Assembly (NCBI GenBank): GCA_020633315.1
Contig: JACKDV010000020.1
Location: forward strand, 62,001-126,000
Source of the DNA: Myxococcales bacterium
GTDB lineage: Bacteria; Myxococcota_A; Polyangia; Nannocystales; Nannocystaceae
Direction: 5' to 3'
DNA: 64,000 nt
This document shows positions 58,401 to 64,000 of the stretch, piece by piece. Positions within the stretch are counted from its first letter, which is position 1; the number at the start of each line of letters is the position of its first letter. A program made the translations under genes and the position numbers. The notes beneath the pieces are model-generated. The model did no database searches and was not told where the DNA came from. It saw nothing but the letters and a program-made list of their open reading frames with translations.

Positions 58401-59795
58401 CTACCACCGCACGACGAGGCCGGGGCCGCGCACTCCGACGCGGGCCGGGGCACGGCTCTGGTCGGGGCCGCGCTTGCGGAACGCGAACACCCCCACCAGG
58501 GCGGTCGCCACCCCCAGGCCCGCCGTCACCCCGATGAGGACGTTGGTCGTGAGCTGGTAGGTCTCGAAACGCTCCTGGCGCTCGAAGGGAAACAGGGGGT
58601 CGTCGGCCGTGCCCAGCGGGTTGCCCTGCTCGTCCGTGCACATGGGCGCGCACTTCTCCTCGGCGAACTTGCGCCGCTCGTAGAGGGTCAGGCTCCCCAT
58701 CACGGTCAGGGCCACGGCCGAGGCCGCGGTCAGGCCGGTGCCCACCCACAGCGAGGTCCTCAGGATCCGCCGCCGGCGCTCGGCTCGCTGGCGCTCGGCC
58801 TCGCGGTCGGGGCCGGGGTCGGTCACCAAGGGCGGGCTCACGTCGGTCACGAACGGCGCCACGTACAGCGGGAACTGCTCGCCCGCGGTGATGTAGGCCA
58901 CCCGGTTGCGCCGCTGGTCGGGCTCCACCCCGAACAGCTCCACGTCCACGGGCCCCGGGCGCAGCAGCAGGGGGAAGTCGTCCAGCGGCACCGTGCGACC
59001 CGCCACTCGTACCTCGCTGAGCAGCACCCCCTCGGCGAGGTCGAGCCGCAGCTCGCCCACCAGGCGCATCTGATCGGAGAGCAGCTCCTGGGCCTCGGCC
59101 CGACGCTCGGTGCAGGTGATGCTGCGCTCCTCGGCGGGCAGCGACTCGCAGTCGGGCAGCTCGAGGTAGCGCCGCAGCGCGCGGACGGCCTCCACCGCCT
59201 TGCCCGCGCGCTCGTAGGAGAGCGCCGAGCTGTACAGGGCGATCGCCGAGGGCACGGCCGCATACGACAGCTCGTACTCGGTCGCCGCCTCGGCGTAGCG
59301 GCCCTGGTTCCACAGCACGCTGCCCTGGTCGTAGTGCTGCCGCGCGCTGGCGATGCGCACCTGCTTCTGCCGCCGGGCGAGCTCCTCGGGGGTGAGATCC
59401 TCGAGCGAGCCGGTGTCGCTCGGATCGCCATCGGAGGCGCTCGGTCCTGCCTCCGTCGACTCGGAGCCGTCGGGATCGGACACCTCGGCGTCGGGGCTGG
59501 GCACCGCGGGCTTGGTCGCGCCGGGCTCGGTCGCCGCGCCGGGCTTGGTCGCGCCGGGCTCGGTCGCCGCGCCGGGCTTGGTCGCGCCGGGCTCGGTCGC
59601 GCCGGGCCCGGTCGCCGCATCGGGCTCTGCGGCCTCCTTGGCCGCCTTCGTCTCCTCGGCCGGGCTCGCCTCGCTCGCGCCGGCCTCATCGTGCGAGCCG
59701 AGGGTGCGGGCGATGGCGAGCTGGGGACAGGCGAGCGCCAGCGCCGTGGCGGCGGCCCATGCCTGCATTGCTCCGCTCGCGCTCGTGCCCCTCAT
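58401..59795 (-). CDS. Exported TPR-like protein with repeat linker and C-terminal membrane helices
   Basis: The 464-residue protein has a signal peptide, then a ~90-residue linker with repeats of PGATKPGAATE type. A short TPR-like region (HYDQGSVLWNQGRYAEAAT, ALYSSALSYERAGKAVEA, about 160-215) follows. Next comes a beta-rich segment resembling PEGA (VRVAGRTVPLDDFPLLL), then two membrane segments (about 345-365, 420-445). Such proteins often sit next to Ser/Thr kinases, as here: the kinase gene precedes it by 37 bp on the same strand. Confidence 0.78.
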   Translation of the reverse strand: MRGTSASGAMQAWAAATALALACPQLAIARTLGSHDEAGASEASPAEETKAAKEAAEPDAATGPGATEPGATKPGAATEPGATKPGAATEPGATKPAVPSPDAEVSDPDGSESTEAGPSASDGDPSDTGSLEDLTPEELARRQKQVRIASARQHYDQGSVLWNQGRYAEAATEYELSYAAVPSAIALYSSALSYERAGKAVEAVRALRRYLELPDCESLPAEERSITCTERRAEAQELLSDQMRLVGELRLDLAEGVLLSEVRVAGRTVPLDDFPLLLRPGPVDVELFGVEPDQRRNRVAYITAGEQFPLYVAPFVTDVSPPLVTDPGPDREAERQRAERRRRILRTSLWVGTGLTAASAVALTVMGSLTLYERRKFAEEKCAPMCTDEQGNPLGTADDPLFPFERQERFETYQLTTNVLIGVTAGLGVATALVGVFAFRKRGPDQSRAPARVGVRGPGLVVRW

Positions 59796-59832
59796 CCTCG
59801 CTCAGGCGCGACATCATCGCACGAACGACGCG

Positions 59833-61722
59833 TCACGATCCCCCAGAGGCTCCATCTCCGCTCTTGGCTCCACCCTTGGCGCCGTCCTTGCCCTTGCGCT
59901 CCTCGTCGAAGTACGAGTCGAAGTCGGGTGGAGGCGGTGGTCGGCGCTCGCCGTTCGTGGCGGGCTCGGAGGGCACCTTGGGATCCTCGGCGGTCGTGGG
60001 CTGGGCCTTGCCCTCGTCGGCCTTGGTGCGGGCCTTGAGCCAGGTGCCGTGGCGCGGCTTCTTGCTCAGCTCGGGAGGCGGATCGGCCTCGGTCTCGGCG
60101 GGCAGCAGCTCGAGGCGCTCGTGGAAGTAGTTGGAGGCCGTGGGCACCGGATGCAGCGTGCGCTGGCGATAGCCCGGCTTGGAGATCACCACCTCGATCG
60201 CATCGTCGCCGCGGGGCACGTCGATGGTGGTGGGCGAGGTGTCGGCCAGCGCCTGGCCGTCGAGGGTGATCGTGGCGCCCGGCGGATCGATGTCGAACTG
60301 CCACTTGACCGCGGTCGGCACCGGACGCGGCGCGTCGCTGCCCGCCGACGACGCGAGCGAGGGGCGGGGCTCCTCGCTGCGCGGGACCTCGGGCGCGTCG
60401 CTCTGGCCGAAGCCGCGGCTGACCATCGCGGCGCCCACCACCGCGCCCACCAGCGGCAGCAACAGCCACAGGCTCCAGTGACGCGCGGGCGCGCCGGCCA
60501 GCGAGGTGGTGAGGGTCTGGGTGCCGGTCGCCACCGCCACCGCGGGCAGCGAGCTGGTCGACGGCCGCGCCACCGGCCCCGAGCCCGAGCCCGCGCCTGC
60601 GTTCGGGCGCGAGCTGGCCTTGGTCGCGTCGAAGGGATTGACCGGATCGTTGGCGGCCGGGCTCGCGCGCGTGCCCGACTCGGAGGCGCGACGCACCGCG
60701 GCGCGGATGTAGCCGATGCGAGCCGAGAACAGCCGCTCCATCACCGCCGCGAGGTCGTCCCGCGGCTCGGCCTCGCCCTCCAGCGCGCGCAGCTGGGCTC
60801 GGGTCTCGCGGAGCATCTCCTGCGCGGACTCGAAGCGCTGCTCGGGGTCACGCGCCAGGGCCCGCGACACCAGCTCGACCACGCCGCCGGGCAGGTCGTC
60901 GCGCCGCGACTCGATGTCGGGCACCTCGCACGCGGTCACTCGGGCGATCGTCTCCGACTCGGTCTCGGCCATGAACAGCCGCTCGTTGGTCAGCAGCTCC
61001 CACAGCACGGCCCCCAGCGCGAACAGGTCGGTGCGGTGATCGATGGTGCCGCCCCCCGCCTGCTCCGGGGACATGTACGCCAGCTTGCCGCGCAGCTGCC
61101 CGGTGCGGGTGCTGCTGCGCCGTCCGGTGGCCTTGGCGATGCCGAAGTCCACCACCTTCACCCGGCCGTCCATGCTCACCAGCAGGTTGTGCGGCGACAC
61201 GTCGCGGTGCACCAGGTGCATCGGTCGACCGTCGGGGTGGGTCAGCTCGTGCGCCGCCGCGAGACCCTCGCAGGCGTCGGCCACCACCTGCAACACCGCC
61301 GACAGCGGCAGGTGCTCGCCGCTCTTGCGGAGCTGACGGAGCATCGACGCGAGGGTCTCGCCCTCGACGTACTCCATCACCATGTAGTAGACGCCGTCGT
61401 CGTCGCCGAGATCGTGGATCTCGACCACGTGCGGGTGGTGCAGCCTCGCCGCGATGCGGGCCTCGTCGAGGAACATCTCGACGAACTCGGGCTCGGCCGC
61501 AAGGTGTGGGTGAATCACCTTCACGGCCGCGAGCTTTTCGAAGCCCCTCAGCCTGGTGGCACGGCCCAGGAACACCGCCGCCATCCCGCCGTGACCAAGC
61601 CGATGGATCAGCTCGTAGCGACCCACGGTCTTGCCGACCGCGAGAGGCTCCCGCACCGAGACGGATGACTCCTCGGCTTTGGACTCGCGGTCGATGACCC
61701 TGGTTTCGCTCTCGGCTTCCAT
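59833..61722 (-). CDS. Ser/Thr protein kinase with PEGA domain
   Basis: The 629-residue protein has a Hanks-type kinase domain (about 30-310): GHGGMAAVFLGRA, AVKVIHPHL, LVHRDVSPHNLLV, VVDFGIAKA and YMSPEQAGG. A Pro/Ser linker, one membrane helix (about 423-443) and an extracellular PEGA-like domain (about 480-545; FDIDPPGATITLDG) follow. The tail is Lys/Glu/Pro-rich. The kinase points inward with an external sensor, the PknB-like layout. It is co-transcribed with the TPR-like envelope protein. Confidence 0.93.
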   Translation of the reverse strand: MEAESETRVIDRESKAEESSVSVREPLAVGKTVGRYELIHRLGHGGMAAVFLGRATRLRGFEKLAAVKVIHPHLAAEPEFVEMFLDEARIAARLHHPHVVEIHDLGDDDGVYYMVMEYVEGETLASMLRQLRKSGEHLPLSAVLQVVADACEGLAAAHELTHPDGRPMHLVHRDVSPHNLLVSMDGRVKVVDFGIAKATGRRSSTRTGQLRGKLAYMSPEQAGGGTIDHRTDLFALGAVLWELLTNERLFMAETESETIARVTACEVPDIESRRDDLPGGVVELVSRALARDPEQRFESAQEMLRETRAQLRALEGEAEPRDDLAAVMERLFSARIGYIRAAVRRASESGTRASPAANDPVNPFDATKASSRPNAGAGSGSGPVARPSTSSLPAVAVATGTQTLTTSLAGAPARHWSLWLLLPLVGAVVGAAMVSRGFGQSDAPEVPRSEEPRPSLASSAGSDAPRPVPTAVKWQFDIDPPGATITLDGQALADTSPTTIDVPRGDDAIEVVISKPGYRQRTLHPVPTASNYFHERLELLPAETEADPPPELSKKPRHGTWLKARTKADEGKAQPTTAEDPKVPSEPATNGERRPPPPPDFDSYFDEERKGKDGAKGGAKSGDGASGGS

Positions 61723-62414
61723 CGGACCCGGGGCGGAAGCGCCGGCCGGGCGAACGCAGGCCGACGAACGCTCTCAACATACGCGAAACCGTCCAGACGA
61801 TCATCGACGGCGCCGCGGCCTGCGAGCGTAGCAGCCCGATCCCTCGCGCCGTGGCTCAGCACCCAGCAGGACCGACATCGTTGGGCGCTTCGCTGGCTAT
61901 TCGGGTTTTCTGGTGACCGCGGCAACGGCACCCCGGGCCGAGGGCCAGACCCGCGAGCCGATGCGCGGTCATGCTCCAGGCCGGGCTCCAGTTGGTGCTC
62001 GGTTTGGTCGATTTCGCGCGGAGTCGAGGGGACCAGACCCGCTGAGACCGCGCGATTTCGTGCGTGATCGGCGGTCCAGCCCACCCGCCGCGGGATGCGC
62101 TAATCCTCACGTGTCGAGTCGGCCAAACGTTGCAAAAAGGCGACCAGCCCAGAGATCTCTTCGAAGAGATCTCGGAGATCTCTTCATTGCTGTCGTTTTT
62201 TGTCGAATATTACAACTTTAGAGGTAGTGAATGAGTCTTCTTCAAAACAGCCGTGAATCGTCTGGCTTCATCAACGATTCAGAGGATTTCCACAGACTTG
62301 TCCACAGGATGTAGTGGTGGCGCCGAATTCGCGCCACAAGATGTTGTGGAATGGGCCTTGCGTGCGGGGTGCCAGTGTTCTACGGGTAGATCTCGGACTC
62401 TCGGAGATCTGACG
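61723..62414. other. 692-bp intergenic control region
   Basis: The region between the kinase gene and the small RHH-like gene holds five copies of GAGATCTC-like sites (62152-62182, 62387-62411), an AT-rich stretch (62190-62280) and several TCCACA/TGTGGA elements near 62289-62349. No coding frame with normal codon use is seen. Confidence 0.6.
62152..62182. promoter_or_regulatory. Three GAGATCTC operator-like repeats
   Basis: GAGATCTC occurs at 62152-62159, 62166-62173 and 62175-62182; the first two with their spacer TTCGAA form a perfect 22-bp palindrome. Two near copies lie at 62387-62394 and 62404-62411 beside the start of the small gene at 62415. The arrangement suggests a cooperatively bound operator, probably for that protein. 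Confidence 0.6.
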
Positions 62415-62651
62415 ATGGCGAAGCGACAGACGCGCAGGAGCATCTCGGTCAAGGGCATCACGTACCAGCGTCTCAAGAACTTTTGCGAGACGCAGGGCAT
62501 GAGCGTCAGCGGCTACCTCGAGGACATCATCGCGGCTCGTCTCGACGAGGCGCAGGTGCCCGTGCCCGAGCGAGTCGACCCACGCCCCGAGCCCGCGGCA
62601 AAGCCGCAGCGCGAGCGGGAAGAGATCATCTCGCAGCACTTCACCTTCTGA
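62415..62651 (+). CDS. Small ribbon-helix-helix-like protein
   Basis: The 78-residue protein begins MAKRQTRRSISVKGITYQRL, a basic strand followed by an amphipathic helix, then CETQGMSVSGYLEDIIAARL, which fits a ribbon-helix-helix (Arc/CopG-type) DNA-binding dimer. The C-terminus is a Pro/Glu-rich tail. It is preceded by two GAGATCTC-like sites 4 to 28 bp before the ATG, so autoregulation is likely. No toxin partner is seen. Confidence 0.75.
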   Translation: MAKRQTRRSISVKGITYQRLKNFCETQGMSVSGYLEDIIAARLDEAQVPVPERVDPRPEPAAKPQREREEIISQHFTF

Positions 62652-62839
62652 GCCCGCCCTGCGAGCTCGGAGCGAGACGGCGCTGACCGCGACCCTTCCT
62701 CGGAGGAGGGCGTCGCGGTGCGTCCGCCTCGCGCGCCGGACGGGCGCGCAAGCTCGTCCTCGATCTGGCGCCGACACGACACTTTCTTGCCGCCATCGAG
62801 CCACCTAGGGGCGAGGTCGCGCAGGCTATCCTGCTCGCG

Positions 62840-64000
62840 GTGGTACCCCAAGACGACGACGATCCCAAGGGCCTGACTCGACGCCGCACCCTCAAGGGCA
62901 TGGGTGCCGTGCTCGGAGCCGCGGCGGTCGGCTGCGGTGACGACGGCTCCGGAGACGGAGTCGCGGAGGGCAGCAGCGGCAGCTCGGACGGCAGCGGCGG
63001 TGGCTCGACCATGGGCGCGGCCGAGTCCACGAGCTCGGCCGGCAGCGGCGAGGGCAGCACGGGCCTGGACGAGAGCGGCTCCGAGAGCACGGGCGAGCCG
63101 GTGGAGGACTGCGGCTCGGGCACCATGGGCCTGTCCCCCGAGGAGCTGCTCGCCGAGATCGACACCATCGTCGTCGTGATGATGGAGAACCGCTCCTTCG
63201 ATCACTACTTCGGCTCGGCCACCTTCCTCGAGGGGCTCGGGGTCGACGGCCTCACCGGTCGCGAGACCAACCCGCGCCTCGACGGCACGGCGGTGCCGGT
63301 GTTCGCCATGACCAACCTGCAGCCGGCCGATCCGCCGCACGACTGGGCCTCGTGCCACCTGCAGTGGAACATCGGGGGCAACGACGGCTTCGTGCGCGAG
63401 CACGAGATGGAGCACCCCGGCTCCTACGACGAGGTGATGGGCTACTACGTGCGGGCCCAGCTCCCGGTGCTCTACGCCCTCGCCGACAACTACACCCTGT
63501 GCGACCAGTGGTACTGCTCGGTGATGGGCCCCACCTGGCCCAACCGCTTCTACCTGCACGCGGCCAGCTCCAACGGCCAGACGGGCAACTCGCCCGAGTC
63601 GGGCCTCACCACCTTCTGGGACGTGCTGGCCGACTCGGGGATCACCGCCTCCAACTACTACTCCGACCTCGCGTGGATCTGGGGCGCGCTGGTCAACCCG
63701 CTCACGCCCTTCACCCACTCGCTCGACGAGTTCTTCTCCGAGGCGCAGGCCGGCACCCTGCCGCAGTACGTGGTGCTCGATCCCAACTTCGGCATCCTGC
63801 CCGGGGGCGAGGGCGGCAACGACGACCACCCCTCGCACGACATCACCTTCGGCCAGATCTTCCTGGGCAGCGTGTACCAGGCGCTGGCCAGCAGCCCGCA
63901 GTGGGAGCGCTGCCTGCTCATCATCACCTACGACGAGCACGGCGGCTTCTTCGATCACCGGAGCCCCGGCACCCGGCCCGACGAGCGCCGCGAGTTCCAG
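62840..64000 (+). CDS. Phosphoesterase (phospholipase C-like), Tat-exported, 3' part missing
   Basis: The first 387 residues are present from GTG 62840; the end lies outside the window. A twin-arginine signal (TRRRTLKGMGAVLGAAAVGC) suggests Tat export with possible lipid attachment. A Gly/Ser/Glu linker follows. The PF04185 phosphoesterase/acid-phosphatase-like segments are VVVMMENRSFDHYFG (about 112-126), PTWPNRFYLH and ITYDEHGGFFDH (about 363-374), the catalytic pattern of bacterial phospholipase C. It probably acts on phospholipids or other phosphodiesters outside the cell. Confidence 0.9.
   Translation, partial: MVPQDDDDPKGLTRRRTLKGMGAVLGAAAVGCGDDGSGDGVAEGSSGSSDGSGGGSTMGAAESTSSAGSGEGSTGLDESGSESTGEPVEDCGSGTMGLSPEELLAEIDTIVVVMMENRSFDHYFGSATFLEGLGVDGLTGRETNPRLDGTAVPVFAMTNLQPADPPHDWASCHLQWNIGGNDGFVREHEMEHPGSYDEVMGYYVRAQLPVLYALADNYTLCDQWYCSVMGPTWPNRFYLHAASSNGQTGNSPESGLTTFWDVLADSGITASNYYSDLAWIWGALVNPLTPFTHSLDEFFSEAQAGTLPQYVVLDPNFGILPGGEGGNDDHPSHDITFGQIFLGSVYQALASSPQWERCLLIITYDEHGGFFDHRSPGTRPDERREFQ

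Noticed and set aside
61913..62221. A 102-residue plus-strand frame in the intergenic region
   Set aside because: It crosses the GAGATCTC array, has no ribosome-binding site and no recognisable pattern.

Overview
The window is very GC-rich, mostly densely coded chromosomal DNA from a delta-proteobacterial/myxobacterial type of organism. The evidence is a CdnL/CarD-family RNA polymerase regulator, a lysine-rich histone-H1-like protein, Hanks-type Ser/Thr kinases with PEGA and TPR partners, DUF1592/DUF1552 protein pairs, many secreted lipoproteins with Ser/Thr/Gly/Asp-rich linkers, and one myxococcal Cys-rich repeat. The style resembles the Nannocystis/Plesiocystis branch, but that placement is inference. 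No rRNA, tRNA, CRISPR array or insertion sequence was recognised. Both edges cut genes: uvrB on the left and a Tat-exported phosphoesterase on the right.

Layout. 1-9 kb: uvrB (partial), a ThiE-like protein, two tandem paralogous ~60-residue membrane peptides, and a 1911-residue TPR protein. 9-10.5 kb: a lower-GC eroded patch with a truncated TIR domain, a four-helix membrane protein and a degenerate duplicated leader. 10.5-13.4 kb: a haem-lipoprotein/imelysin/DUF1111 set behind a Fur-like palindrome, probably for iron. 13.5-17 kb: a DUF1592 protein carrying an inserted CBM48 domain, then DUF1552. 17-26.5 kb: Cys-repeat lipoprotein, glycosylasparaginase plus a GGDEF protein, a two-gene histidine-kinase operon, TrmB and two envelope proteins. 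26.5-31 kb: a small HTH regulator, a dynamin-like GTPase overlapping a degenerate M48-like protein, and a TM-TPR protein. 31-41.4 kb: DUF3347 lipoprotein, ExbD/TolR, hot-dog thioesterase with an FHA-Spo0M protein, M20 peptidase, propeller lipoproteins and CdnL.

41.5-52.9 kb: small lipoprotein, PepA, histone-like protein behind an AT-rich control region, a DUF72-like protein, a BlaI/M56 pair with tandem operators and a PDZ protein, an FG-GAP lipoprotein, and a TlpA-like/truncated-globin operon. 53-57 kb: an 840-residue fusion of a SIR2-like NAD-binding domain, a pseudokinase and an apparently active Ser/Thr kinase, flanked by two related ECF-like sigma factors. 57-64 kb: class III aminotransferase, a kinase-TPR envelope pair, a ribbon-helix-helix-like small protein behind a GAGATCTC array, and the phosphoesterase.

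The locus most likely to be an undescribed system is the SIR2-pseudokinase-kinase/sigma cluster (53.0-57.0 kb). Secondary candidates are the dynamin/pseudo-protease operon, the tandem micro-membrane proteins, the CBM48-DUF1592 fusion, the BlaI/M56 module without a penicillin-binding sensor, and the GAGATCTC control region.
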